From Clostridia bacterium (GTDB lineage: Bacteria > Bacillota > Clostridia > Oscillospirales > CAG-272), in assembly GCA_017463765.1 (NCBI GenBank), contig JAFTON010000010.1, forward strand, positions 1 to 51,815: a DNA stretch of 51,815 nt. The letters are read 5' to 3'. Below are positions 27,718-36,115 of this stretch, one piece after another. Made by a program: the position numbers and the translations under genes. Positions within the stretch are counted from its first letter, which is position 1, and the number at the start of each line of letters is the position of its first letter. The notes beneath the pieces are model-generated. The model had not been told where the DNA came from. It did not search any database and saw only the letters and a list, made by a program, of their open reading frames with translations.

Positions 27718-28698
27718 ATGAAAAAGCTTGCTTTTATTGTTTTACTTTTACTTCTTTTCCTTGTATCCTGCTTTCCTGATGGCTCAGAAAATAACGGAGG
27801 TATTCCCGAGGGCGAAAACATGGGATATGATTACTATGCAATAAATATGAATACCGATTTTCCTGTTCCCACATTATTGCCTACTACAGAGGGTGAGAGG
27901 GCTAAGGTGATTATTCTTATAGGACAGAGCAACGCTACAGGCTGTTCGCTTACCTCATATTTAAAAGAGGGTGTCAGTGAGGAAAAATATCTTGAATTTG
28001 AAAACGGATATGATAACGTTCTGATTAACTTCAGCCTTGATAATCAGAAATATACCTCAGGTGGAGAATTTCTTCCCGTGGATCTCAGCTGTGCTGCAGG
28101 AGAGGGATATTTCGGTCCTGAGGTTGGTATGGCTGAAACGCTTTCGGCAGCCTTCCCGAATGAAAAGCTGTTTATTTTAAAATTTACAATGTCGGGATAC
28201 AGCCTTAATTATCACTGGCTCTATGACGGTGAGCGCGCATCGATTTATAATGCATTTATTGAATTTGCAAACACTTATTTAAATTCCCTTGAGGAACTTG
28301 GTTATGATACCGACCTGGAGGCTATATGCTGGATGCAGGGCGAGTCTGACACCACGGATTTCAAAGCAGCAAGATATTACTATAATACCGAGAAGTTTGT
28401 ATCATATCTTCGTTCCGATCTTTCCTCTTACGCTGAGGGAAATATATATTTTGTGGATGCCGGAATATCGTCAAGTCCATATTGTGAGCCTGCATATCCC
28501 GAGATAAATGAAGCAAAGAAGGCGTTTTCCGATACTTCGGAGTATAACATTTATTTTTCTACGATAGATGCAGGACTTACTACGCTTTATGAGCCCGAGA
28601 GCAATCCCGACCTCGGACACTATGATGCTCTATCCGAGCTTGCGCTTGGCAGGATGTTCGGTAGCGAGCTTGTAAAAATACTTAATTCAGAGGATTAA
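27718..28698 (+). CDS. SASA-type carbohydrate acetylesterase lipoprotein
   Basis: 326 residues from the ATG at 27718; an in-frame GTG 12 bases upstream is less likely. The lipobox LVSC anchors it outside. The domain matches sialate/xylan-type SASA esterases (CE6-like SGNH): the serine in IILIGQSNATGC, FGPEVGMAETLS, ICWMQGESDTTD and the closing DLGHYDALSELALG with Asp and His. It probably removes acetyl groups from plant or mucin glycans; the exact glycan is unknown. A two-component pair follows 3 bases after its stop, so they share a transcript and the esterase may be part of the sensor's regulon. Confidence 0.82.
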   Translation: MKKLAFIVLLLLLFLVSCFPDGSENNGGIPEGENMGYDYYAINMNTDFPVPTLLPTTEGERAKVIILIGQSNATGCSLTSYLKEGVSEEKYLEFENGYDNVLINFSLDNQKYTSGGEFLPVDLSCAAGEGYFGPEVGMAETLSAAFPNEKLFILKFTMSGYSLNYHWLYDGERASIYNAFIEFANTYLNSLEELGYDTDLEAICWMQGESDTTDFKAARYYYNTEKFVSYLRSDLSSYAEGNIYFVDAGISSSPYCEPAYPEINEAKKAFSDTSEYNIYFSTIDAGLTTLYEPESNPDLGHYDALSELALGRMFGSELVKILNSED

Positions 28699-28701
28699 CC
28701 T

Positions 28702-29373
28702 ATGCTTAAAATACTTATTGCCGAGGATGACAGAGAGTTAAGGCAGCTTTTCTCTCACGTCCTCATAAAAAACGGATATTCGGTAAAGGGTGTTGCCAAC
28801 GGTAAGGAGGCACTTGAAGCACTTGACAACGATTATTTTGACCTTATCATTTCGGATATAATGATGCCTGTCATAGACGGCTATGAGCTTGTGCGTACTC
28901 TTCGAGAGGGAGGAAATACCACCCCTGTTCTTATGATAACGGCAAAGGACAGCTTCGATGATATGCGCCGTGGATTTCTTGCAGGAACCGACGACTATAT
29001 GGTAAAGCCGGTTAACGTTAATGAGATGATCCTTCGCGTACAGGCGCTTCTCAGGCGCGCCCAGATGATAAGCGAGCGCCGTCAGGTAATCGGCAGTACG
29101 GTTATGGAGATAGATTCGCTTACGGTTACTACCGACAAAGAGAGCTTCATTCTGCCACAGAAGGAGTTTATGCTGCTTTATAAGATGGCAGCCTCACCCG
29201 GCAAGATTTTCACCCGTCATCAGCTTATGGATGATATATGGGGCTACGATAACGAGAGTGATACGCACACAGTTGACGTACATATAGGCAGACTTCGTGA
29301 AAGATTTCGTGACAGCAATGACTTTAAAATAGTAACCATGCGTGGCGTGGGATATAAGGTTATTAAGCTATGA
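28702..29373 (+). CDS. OmpR-family response regulator
   Basis: 223 residues. The receiver domain (1-120) has the acidic pair in LIAEDD, the phosphorylated Asp52 in ISDIMMP, Thr in MITAKD and Lys in MVKPVN. The C-terminal winged helix (about 130-223) shows FSLPQKEFMLL-like spacing, then IWGYDNESDTHTVDVHIGRLR and MRGVGYKV. It overlaps the kinase gene by 4 bases. It is the likely partner of that kinase and probably controls nearby esterase or envelope genes; no binding repeat was recognised. Confidence 0.95.
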   Translation: MLKILIAEDDRELRQLFSHVLIKNGYSVKGVANGKEALEALDNDYFDLIISDIMMPVIDGYELVRTLREGGNTTPVLMITAKDSFDDMRRGFLAGTDDYMVKPVNVNEMILRVQALLRRAQMISERRQVIGSTVMEIDSLTVTTDKESFILPQKEFMLLYKMAASPGKIFTRHQLMDDIWGYDNESDTHTVDVHIGRLRERFRDSNDFKIVTMRGVGYKVIKL

Positions 29374-30470
29374 AAAATAAAATCAGTCCGTCCGAGGAAA
29401 TTGGCGTTTATTACGTCAAGGTTCGCGAGAAATTCGATCAGATAAGACATCAGAAAAAGGAAGGCTTCAGCTTAAAGTGGCGACTGTTTATCGTTGTCGC
29501 AGCGGGAATGGCTGTCGGAATCTGGCTTGGATACGGTATATACGAGCTGCTTCGTGTACTTGGTGTGGAATTTGATAGCGTAAATCTTATCCTTGAGGTT
29601 TCTGTTGTCAGCCTTCTTTGTGGTCTCGGGTTTTCTCTTCTTCTTTCTAAATGGGTTTTTAAGCCTATCAAGGATCTGAGAGAGGCTATGGAAAAGGTGG
29701 CAGACGGTGATTTCGACGTCAGGCTTACCGAGCCGTCTAACTCAAAGGAAATTCAGGAGGTCTATTCGGGCTTCAATCTTATGGTGCATGAGCTTGGCAC
29801 AACCGAAATGCTGCAGCGTGATTTTACTTCAAACGTCTCACATGAATTCAAGACACCTATTGCTGCCATAGAGGGATACTCCATGCTTCTTCAGGGGGGA
29901 GATAATCTTAACGAGGACCAGCGAGAATATGTGGAAAAGATTCTTTATAATACAAAAAGGCTTTCCTCGCTCGTAGGTAACATTCTTCTGCTTTCAAAGC
30001 TTGAAAATCAGACAATCGAAACCAACCGAAAGCTATATGATCTGGACGAGCAGATTCGTGAGTCGCTTCTCGGAATGGAAGGCGCATGGCTGAATAAAAA
30101 TATTGAATTTGACGTTGAGCTTGATCCGGTGAAATATCTCGGCAACGAGGGACTTATGCATCACGTTTGGGATAACCTTTTATCAAATGCGATAAAGTTC
30201 AGTCCCGACGGTGGTCTTGTCAGGCTAAGCTTGTATAAAGAAAACAGCAAGATCATCTTTGTCGTTGAAGATAACGGTCCCGGCATACCCGAGGAGGCAA
30301 AGAAACGTATCTTTGATAAGTTTTATCAGCATGATAATTCGAGAGAGCAGGAAGGACACGGTCTCGGTTTGCCTCTTGTAAAGAGAATACTCGCACTTTG
30401 TGGTGGTCAGATTTCGGTGGAGGATGCCGAGAGTGGTGGCGCGAGATTTGTCGTGACACTTGAAGGATAA
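29370..30470 (+). CDS. Membrane sensor histidine kinase
   Basis: 366 residues. Two membrane helices (about 38-60 and 73-95) are separated by only about 12 residues outside the cell, so the sensing part is tiny and it may sense membrane state or a partner protein. Next is a HAMP domain (KPIKDLREAMEKVADGDFDVRL), then the phosphorylated His158 in NVSHEFKTPIAAIEGY, the N box NLLSNAIKFSP, G1 VEDNGPGIP and G2 GHGLGLPLVK. It overlaps the regulator gene by 4 bases. A terminator follows. Confidence 0.95.
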   Translation: MKNKISPSEEIGVYYVKVREKFDQIRHQKKEGFSLKWRLFIVVAAGMAVGIWLGYGIYELLRVLGVEFDSVNLILEVSVVSLLCGLGFSLLLSKWVFKPIKDLREAMEKVADGDFDVRLTEPSNSKEIQEVYSGFNLMVHELGTTEMLQRDFTSNVSHEFKTPIAAIEGYSMLLQGGDNLNEDQREYVEKILYNTKRLSSLVGNILLLSKLENQTIETNRKLYDLDEQIRESLLGMEGAWLNKNIEFDVELDPVKYLGNEGLMHHVWDNLLSNAIKFSPDGGLVRLSLYKENSKIIFVVEDNGPGIPEEAKKRIFDKFYQHDNSREQEGHGLGLPLVKRILALCGGQISVEDAESGGARFVVTLEG

Positions 30471-30488
30471 ACAGGATATTTGATTAAG

Positions 30489-30518
30489 GCGCTTGTCGTT
30501 ATGACAGGCGCTTTTTTT
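30489..30518 (+). terminator. Intrinsic terminator after two-component genes
   Basis: GCGCTTGTC (30489-30497) pairs with GACAGGCGC (30503-30511) with one wobble, followed by seven T. Confidence 0.88.
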
Positions 30519-30611
30519 CAACAAAAGTTGACTCTTAATTGATATTTAGTTGTAATTGTTAATATATAATCTACACTGTATTAAATTAGTTTAAATATCC
30601 TCGGAGGAAAA

Positions 30612-32243
30612 ATGACTACATATAGATTAGATGGAAAAAAATATGTCGAAATGCTTTCGGGTGGCGCAGCATTTCTCTCACAGCATTTAGACGAGCTTAA
30701 TGCGTTAAACGTCTTTCCCGTAGCAGACGGCGATACGGGAACAAATATGTACAGCACGATTGATGGTGGACTAAGTGCCATCTCGGCTCTTGATACGGAT
30801 AATCTTTGTGAAACAATGCGACTTTTTGCTCGAGCCTCTCTTCTCTCTGCAAGAGGTAATTCGGGAGTAATCCTTTCGCAGATTTTTGCAGGAATAAGCG
30901 AGGGACTGTCTGGCTGTGATTCGGTAGATGTAACCGGGCTTTCCAAAGCATATTTACAGGGAATAAAAAACTCTTATGCCTCTGTGCAGAATCCTACGGA
31001 GGGAACTATCCTTACCGTGTTCAGAGAGAGTGCTGAGTATGCAGCAGAACATATAGATCAGAATTCATCGGTAGAGGACTTTTTCAGGCTTAACGTGGAG
31101 GAGGCGCGTCGCTCACTTGAAAGAACTCCCGAGCTTCTCCCTGCGTTGAAGGAGGCGGATGTAGTTGATTCGGGTGGTGCAGGCTATCTTTATATAGCCG
31201 AGGGAATGTATGCTGCCCTGACTGGCGAGGTGGTGGCAGGAATCAAGCCCCGTCACGACGCTAAAGCAATAGATATAGATCGCTTCACCCGTGACAGCAA
31301 GCTGGAATTTGGCTACTGTACCGAGTTTCTTTTGAGACTCACAACCGACAGGGTTGACCCCGACAGCTTTGATATTAACACCGTTTTATCCGATCTTCAG
31401 CGCCTCGGTGGCGAGAGTGTGGTAGCATATAAGCAGGATGACGTAGTAAAGGTGCACGTTCACAGCTTTACTCCCGGTATCATTCTTTCTGAGATGCAGA
31501 GATACGGTGAATTTTTGACGGTAAAAATCGAGAATATGTCCCTTGGGCACTCGGATAACATGAAGCCGAGGAAGATAAGAAAAAAAATCGCCACCGTTGC
31601 AGTTGCCTCGGGTGACGGTATTTCGGCGCTCTTCACCGATATGGGTGCAGACAGTATTATAAACGGAGGACAGACGTCAAACCCGTCTATTGAGGATTTC
31701 ATTTCTGCCTTCGAAGCTATTGAGGCAGAGAGCATTATCGTTCTTCCGAATAATAAAAACATTCTCTTGGCAGCAGAGCAGGCTGCAAGGGTTTATGAAA
31801 AATCAAAGGTATACGTTATTCCTACTAAAAATATCCTGCAGGGCTATTCTGCGCTTGCAATGATAAATCCCACCGTGGATGATATCACCACGCTTATATC
31901 GGGTGCTGCTATGGCGGCAGAAGGAGTTATCGACTGTGAAATTACGAGGGCAGTGCGTGACGTTACTATAGAAGGTATGGCAATCCGAGAGGGAGACTTT
32001 ATGGCGATAAGCAAAGGCAGAATAGTTGCCACGGCAGAAAGTGCAGAGGATGCCACGATGAGTATGCTTGAGGGATGTGATGCCGATCTTTGCGAGATTA
32101 TCACTGTTTTTGTCGGGGCAGGCGTGGATGCTGAAAGGCGTGTTAGCCTTATAGACAGGATTAAGGAAAAATATCCCGATCTTGAACCCATTTTCTATGA
32201 GGGTGGGCAGGAGGTATATGATTACCTGATTGCGTTGGAGTAA
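30612..32243 (+). CDS. fakA: Fatty acid kinase A (YloV/FakA-type DhaL-domain protein)
   Basis: 543 residues. The DhaL nucleotide-binding domain is at the N-terminus: LNVFPVADGDTGTNM with the aspartates that hold Mg-ATP, then ARGNSGVILSQI and VDSGGAGYLYI. A DegV-like C-terminal domain follows, as in the family. FakA uses ATP to phosphorylate a fatty acid held by a FakB/DegV protein. AGGAGG-like GGAGG precedes the ATG. Promoter candidates with TTGACT or TTGATA (about 30528-30570) and an ATTAAA-TTAG-TTTAAAT inverted repeat lie upstream. First gene of a five-gene operon with plsX, a DegV protein, an acyltransferase-like protein and an ACP. Confidence 0.92.
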   Translation: MTTYRLDGKKYVEMLSGGAAFLSQHLDELNALNVFPVADGDTGTNMYSTIDGGLSAISALDTDNLCETMRLFARASLLSARGNSGVILSQIFAGISEGLSGCDSVDVTGLSKAYLQGIKNSYASVQNPTEGTILTVFRESAEYAAEHIDQNSSVEDFFRLNVEEARRSLERTPELLPALKEADVVDSGGAGYLYIAEGMYAALTGEVVAGIKPRHDAKAIDIDRFTRDSKLEFGYCTEFLLRLTTDRVDPDSFDINTVLSDLQRLGGESVVAYKQDDVVKVHVHSFTPGIILSEMQRYGEFLTVKIENMSLGHSDNMKPRKIRKKIATVAVASGDGISALFTDMGADSIINGGQTSNPSIEDFISAFEAIEAESIIVLPNNKNILLAAEQAARVYEKSKVYVIPTKNILQGYSALAMINPTVDDITTLISGAAMAAEGVIDCEITRAVRDVTIEGMAIREGDFMAISKGRIVATAESAEDATMSMLEGCDADLCEIITVFVGAGVDAERRVSLIDRIKEKYPDLEPIFYEGGQEVYDYLIALE

Positions 32244-32255
32244 GGAGTAAATGTT

Positions 32256-33236
32256 ATGATAAAAATTGTTATAGATACTAAGGGTGGCGACAAGGGTGCT
32301 ACCGAAATGATTAAGGGAGCAAAGGCAGCTCTTATGAAGTATGATCAGCTCTCGGTGCTTCTCGTAGGTGACGAGTCGGTTATTTCTTCGGAGTGTAAAA
32401 AGCTTGAAATGCCAATGGACCGTGTGGAAATACTTGACGCACCTCTTGAGATTACAAATTACGATTCGGCTGCCGATGCTATCTTCAATAAAACCGAGTC
32501 GTCTATGCTTAAGGGGCTTAAGACTCTTTCTGAGAGGGAGGATCTGTTCGGCTTGGTTACCACGGGTAATACCGGTGTATTGCTCACGGGTGCTATGCGT
32601 TATCTGTCGGGCAAGGATAGAGTACGTCCTGCGCTTGCTGCAGTTTTACCCAGCGAGAACGGTGGCTTTACCTGCCTTGTGGACACAGGCGCAACAATAG
32701 ATTGTAACTCTCAGATGCTTCATCATTTTGCAAGACTCGGCTCGGATTTTATGAAGCAAAGCTATGCTATCGATAGCCCGAAGATTGGATTGCTTTCCAA
32801 CGGCTCCGAATCCTCGAAGGGAAATAAGCTTGTGAAGGAAACCTATCCCGTTCTTGAATCAGACGAGAGCTTGAATTTCGTGGGAAATATCGAAGGCAAC
32901 AGGGCGCTTTCGGGGGATTGTGACGTTCTTGTCTGTGACGGATTTGCAGGTAATCAGGTAATGAAGGTTACCGAGGGAACTGCTACCAGGATCATCACAG
33001 ATATTATGAAGTATGCTCACCGTACAGGCAGTGATGAGATTAAGAAGCTGGGACTTCATCTTATGGAGATATACGATATTGGCTCGCTCGGTGGTGGATA
33101 TATTCTGGGAATTACAAAGCCGGTTATCAAGGCACGTGGCAATGCAGGTGAGAAGGCTGTGGTAAGTATTGCCGGAATGTTTGTTAATATGGCGAGCAAC
33201 AAGGCTATGTTTGATAAGTCGAAAAATAAAATCTGA
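32256..33236 (+). CDS. plsX: Phosphate acyltransferase PlsX
   Basis: 326 residues. PlsX interconverts acyl-ACP and acyl-phosphate at the membrane surface, the entry to phospholipid synthesis. Family marks seen: IDTKGGDKGATEMIKGA at the N-terminus (usually MGGDxxP, here KGGDKGA), GLVTTGNTGVLLTGAM, IGLLSNGSESSKGN and VCDGFAGNQVMKVTEG. Placed 12 bases after fakA and overlapping the DegV region. Together they can turn a scavenged fatty acid into acyl-phosphate and then acyl-ACP. The altered Gly-Gly-Asp motif is mildly unusual. fabH and fabD, frequent plsX neighbours, are absent. Confidence 0.92.
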   Translation: MIKIVIDTKGGDKGATEMIKGAKAALMKYDQLSVLLVGDESVISSECKKLEMPMDRVEILDAPLEITNYDSAADAIFNKTESSMLKGLKTLSEREDLFGLVTTGNTGVLLTGAMRYLSGKDRVRPALAAVLPSENGGFTCLVDTGATIDCNSQMLHHFARLGSDFMKQSYAIDSPKIGLLSNGSESSKGNKLVKETYPVLESDESLNFVGNIEGNRALSGDCDVLVCDGFAGNQVMKVTEGTATRIITDIMKYAHRTGSDEIKKLGLHLMEIYDIGSLGGGYILGITKPVIKARGNAGEKAVVSIAGMFVNMASNKAMFDKSKNKI

Positions 33237-33247
33237 TGGAGAAAATT

Positions 33248-34150
33248 ATGAGCAAAATTAAAATTATGTGCACCTCTACGGGTTGTATTGACTATGCGCC
33301 CGAGAGATATAAAAATCTTGGTATTGAAATTATCCGTATTCACGTTATTTATGATGGCAAGGAGTATAAGGAAGGTCTTGATCTTGACCCTGTAGCCTTC
33401 TATGATTATCTTGAAACAATAGAGGACCCGAAGAGTCACCTTCCCTCCACAGCAATGCCGGATACAGAGGATATTATCGCTGCATTTGACAGGGCAGTGG
33501 CAGAGGGCTGTGACGAGGCTATCGTATTTGCGATCTCCTCAGGACTCGGAGGCACCTACAACAAGCTTTGCCTTATCGCAAAGGAGTATAAAGGCAGACT
33601 TAAAATAAGAGTGGTTGATACCAAGATAACCTGCTTCGGCGAGGGATTGCTTGCTATCAAGGCTGCAGAATTTGCTTCCCGTGGCATGTCCGGTGATCAG
33701 ATAATGAAGGAAATAAAATGGATGATGGACCGTCAGGTGTTCCTCGGTGTAGACGGAAAGCTTGACTATCTTATCTATAACGGCAGACTTAAGGGAGGTA
33801 AGGCGCTTATGGGCCAGCTTCTTAACTTCTGTCCTGTGCTTACCTTTAACGAAAACGGTGAGTGCGTTTCTTTGGAAACCGTTCGTACTCAGAAAAAGGC
33901 TCTCGCAAGAAGCTGCGAGCTTATAAAGGAAAAAATAGGTAACCGTTCCCCCGAGGATTATCTTCTCTGGCACGTGTACACAGGTCCATCGCTTATTACG
34001 ACGCTAAAGGAAATTGAGGTGAAGTACGGCGTTGAAGTAAACCACGAGGACGTTATTATGTCGCCTGTAAGTGGCAGTCATAACGGTCCCTGGCTTGCAG
34101 GCTACGGTCTTGCTTTCCTTCGCCGTGACGATGAGCCTCTGGAGGATTGA
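33248..34150 (+). CDS. DegV-family fatty-acid-binding protein (FakB-like)
   Basis: 300 residues from the ATG at 33248, chosen because GGAG (33238-33241) is 6 bases upstream; an ATG at 33236 overlapping the plsX stop is less likely. DegV fold: the TS motif region CTSTGCIDYAPE, LPSTAMPDTEDII, AISSGLGGTYN and GKLDYLIYNGRLKGGKALMGQLLNFCPVL. DegV/FakB proteins carry a fatty acid to FakA and keep acyl-phosphate soluble for PlsX. Its place beside fakA and plsX makes this function likely. Confidence 0.9.
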   Translation: MSKIKIMCTSTGCIDYAPERYKNLGIEIIRIHVIYDGKEYKEGLDLDPVAFYDYLETIEDPKSHLPSTAMPDTEDIIAAFDRAVAEGCDEAIVFAISSGLGGTYNKLCLIAKEYKGRLKIRVVDTKITCFGEGLLAIKAAEFASRGMSGDQIMKEIKWMMDRQVFLGVDGKLDYLIYNGRLKGGKALMGQLLNFCPVLTFNENGECVSLETVRTQKKALARSCELIKEKIGNRSPEDYLLWHVYTGPSLITTLKEIEVKYGVEVNHEDVIMSPVSGSHNGPWLAGYGLAFLRRDDEPLED

Positions 34151-34151
34151 T

Positions 34152-35276
34152 ATGCTCGAAATCAGAGAAGTAAAAACAAGGAAGGATATCAAGGAATTTA
34201 TCGAGTTTCCGTTAAGGCTGTATAAGAACTGTCCTTATTTTGTGCCACCACTTTATTCCGATGAAAAAAAGCTGCTTGAATCAGGTGGCAAAAGCGAGGA
34301 TGCCGACGCAGTATTCTATCTTGCTATCCGTGGTGGCAGGACGGTAGGCAGAATTCAGGGTATTCTTCAAAAAGAGTATAACCGTAGTCATAATGTAAAG
34401 CAGATCAGATTTACCCGTTTTGACTGTATCGACGATATTGAGGTTGCGCGCGCTCTCTTTTCGGCAGTTGAAGGCTGGGGCAGGGCGCTTGGTATGACCG
34501 ACGTGTGTGGACCTCTCGGCTATACAGATCTTGACCGTGAGGGACTTCTGGTTGAAGGATTTGAGGAAAATTCCACCTTTGAGGAACAGTATAACTACGA
34601 GTACTACGGCAGACTGATTGAGGCTCTGGGATATAAAAAAGACGTGGATTGGTTGGAATATCAGCTTAAAATGCCTGCAAGGCGAAATGATATGCTTACC
34701 CGTGTGGCACTTCGCTCGCTGGAGCTTAATAACCTTCATATCGCCTCTACCGATCTTCCTAAAAGAAAGTACATAGAGAAATACCGTGACGGCTTTTTCG
34801 ACTGTCTGTCGGAATGCTATGCTCATCTTTACGAAACTGTTGAAATTCCGAAGGCCGCGCAGGATGAGCTCATCTCGCAGTTTATGATGATAGTAAATAA
34901 AAAATACGCTATCTTTATCTGTGATGAGAACGATAGGGTGGTTGGCTTTGGACTGTGCTTTCCCGGTATCGGTGATGCAGTGAAGGAAAGTGGTGGACGC
35001 TTGACGCCTCTCACGCTTCTTCGCATTTTAAATACAGTAAACAAGCCTAAGGTCATTGATCTTGCGCTTGTTGCCGTCCGTCCCGAGTACAGAAATGCAG
35101 GGCTCAACGCCGTTTTAATAGACGGCATCCTGGATATTCTTGAAAGTGGAGAGGTTGATAGCTGTGAGACCAATCTGAATCTTGAAACCAATACTGCGGT
35201 TCAGGCGCAGTGGAAATACTTTGATGCCCGTCAGCATAAGCGCAGAAGGGCGTATATAAAAAGAATAGGAGAATAA
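34152..35276 (+). CDS. GNAT-fold N-acyltransferase-like protein (YghO-type)
   Basis: 374 residues from the ATG at 34152, with GGAGG at 34141-34145. It begins IREVKTRKDIKEFIEFPLRLYKNCPYFVPPLYSDEKKLL and contains CGPLGYTDLDREGLLVEGF and the GNAT coenzyme loop LVAVRPEYRNAGLNAVLI (cited in parts). From memory this resembles YghO-type GNAT proteins, a group reported to include bacterial ceramide-forming N-acyltransferases. It starts 1 base after the DegV stop and ends 2 bases before an ACP gene. That suggests it uses acyl-ACP or acyl-phosphate made by its neighbours to acylate an amine; the acceptor is unknown. Confidence 0.75.
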   Translation: MLEIREVKTRKDIKEFIEFPLRLYKNCPYFVPPLYSDEKKLLESGGKSEDADAVFYLAIRGGRTVGRIQGILQKEYNRSHNVKQIRFTRFDCIDDIEVARALFSAVEGWGRALGMTDVCGPLGYTDLDREGLLVEGFEENSTFEEQYNYEYYGRLIEALGYKKDVDWLEYQLKMPARRNDMLTRVALRSLELNNLHIASTDLPKRKYIEKYRDGFFDCLSECYAHLYETVEIPKAAQDELISQFMMIVNKKYAIFICDENDRVVGFGLCFPGIGDAVKESGGRLTPLTLLRILNTVNKPKVIDLALVAVRPEYRNAGLNAVLIDGILDILESGEVDSCETNLNLETNTAVQAQWKYFDARQHKRRRAYIKRIGE

Positions 35277-35278
35277 AA

Positions 35279-35500
35279 ATGTTAGAACAGCTTAAAATAG
35301 TTCTCGCAAGAGTCCTTCCGGATATGGATATGTCAACCGTGAGCGAAAACACAAAACTGATTGATGATCTTGGCTTTGACTCTCTGGCGCTTATGATGAT
35401 GTCAATGGAGATTGAGGATGCCTTCGGTTTTAAGTTCACCGAGTTTGTCAGATTTGAAACCGTAGGTGACGTTTGCAGGTATATTGAAGGAAAAATGTAA
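35279..35500 (+). CDS. Acyl carrier protein
   Basis: 73 residues, acidic and helical. The phosphopantetheine-bearing serine is Ser35 in LGFDSLALMMM, matching the DSL motif. It is shorter and less acidic at the N-terminus than typical AcpP, and sits at the end of the fakA-plsX-degV-acyltransferase operon instead of in a fab cluster, so it is probably a dedicated second ACP. AGGAG precedes the start. Confidence 0.92.
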   Translation: MLEQLKIVLARVLPDMDMSTVSENTKLIDDLGFDSLALMMMSMEIEDAFGFKFTEFVRFETVGDVCRYIEGKM

Positions 35501-35522
35501 ATCTTTATTTACAAAATAATAC

Positions 35523-35575
35523 AAAAAGAGCAAGAATTCAAGGGTTTCCTGAAAATTCCTGCTCTTTGTTTTTTG
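35523..35575. terminator. Terminator between convergent acp and GNAT genes
   Basis: AAAGAGCAAGAATT near 35526 pairs imperfectly with AATTCCTGCTCTTT near 35553-35568, followed by a T-rich tract. It may work for both strands. Confidence 0.55.
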
Positions 35576-35581
35576 CTGTTA

Positions 35582-36106
35582 CTAACCGATTTTTTTGACG
35601 AAAAGGTATCTTTCAAGGCCACCGTATTTCTTCAGTACCTTGTTAAGTGTGAAGCCACACGCCTCAAGATTGTTTTTGCTCCAGGGGTTTTCGGGTGATA
35701 CGGTGGAGGAAAGCCATTTGAAGCCACACTCCTTTGCGTGCTCGCCAAGCTTTATGATAAGTGCACGCTGAAGTCCGTTTCCACGGTAATCGGGTCTTAC
35801 GATAATCAGCTTTACGTTCGCATTTTCGGTTACATCCTCAACCTCGTCGATATCCTTTGCAAGATTTTCTGACGTTGTGCCGGCTGCGTGAAGAATTCCG
35901 AAAGCAATCATCCTTCCTTCATAGTATGCTCCGAGCACAAGACTCGGCGCAGGGAAGCAGACCGAAAGAGTTTCAGTAGTGTTTCTGCGAAGGAAATCCG
36001 AGCTTCCTGTTGCATGCGCAAAGGTCTCTTCCTGTATTTCGAGGAGCTCGGGTATATAGTCGGGTGTAAGCTGCTTGTAGCTTATATTTGTTACGTCTAT
36101 TTTCAT
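35582..36106 (-). CDS. GNAT-family N-acetyltransferase
   Basis: 174 residues. The acetyl-CoA loop is visible in IIVRPDYRGNGLQRALIIKL, and the C-terminal half has CGFKWLSSTVSPENPWSKNNLEACGF, a typical GNAT ending. The start has AGGAG 6 bases upstream; that site overlaps the TAG stop of the TIR-methyltransferase gene, 9 bases away. The two genes are therefore translated from one message. The substrate is unknown. Ends with tandem TAG TAA. Confidence 0.88.
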   Translation of the reverse strand: MKIDVTNISYKQLTPDYIPELLEIQEETFAHATGSSDFLRRNTTETLSVCFPAPSLVLGAYYEGRMIAFGILHAAGTTSENLAKDIDEVEDVTENANVKLIIVRPDYRGNGLQRALIIKLGEHAKECGFKWLSSTVSPENPWSKNNLEACGFTLNKVLKKYGGLERYLFVKKIG

Positions 36107-36115
36107 AATTATCTC

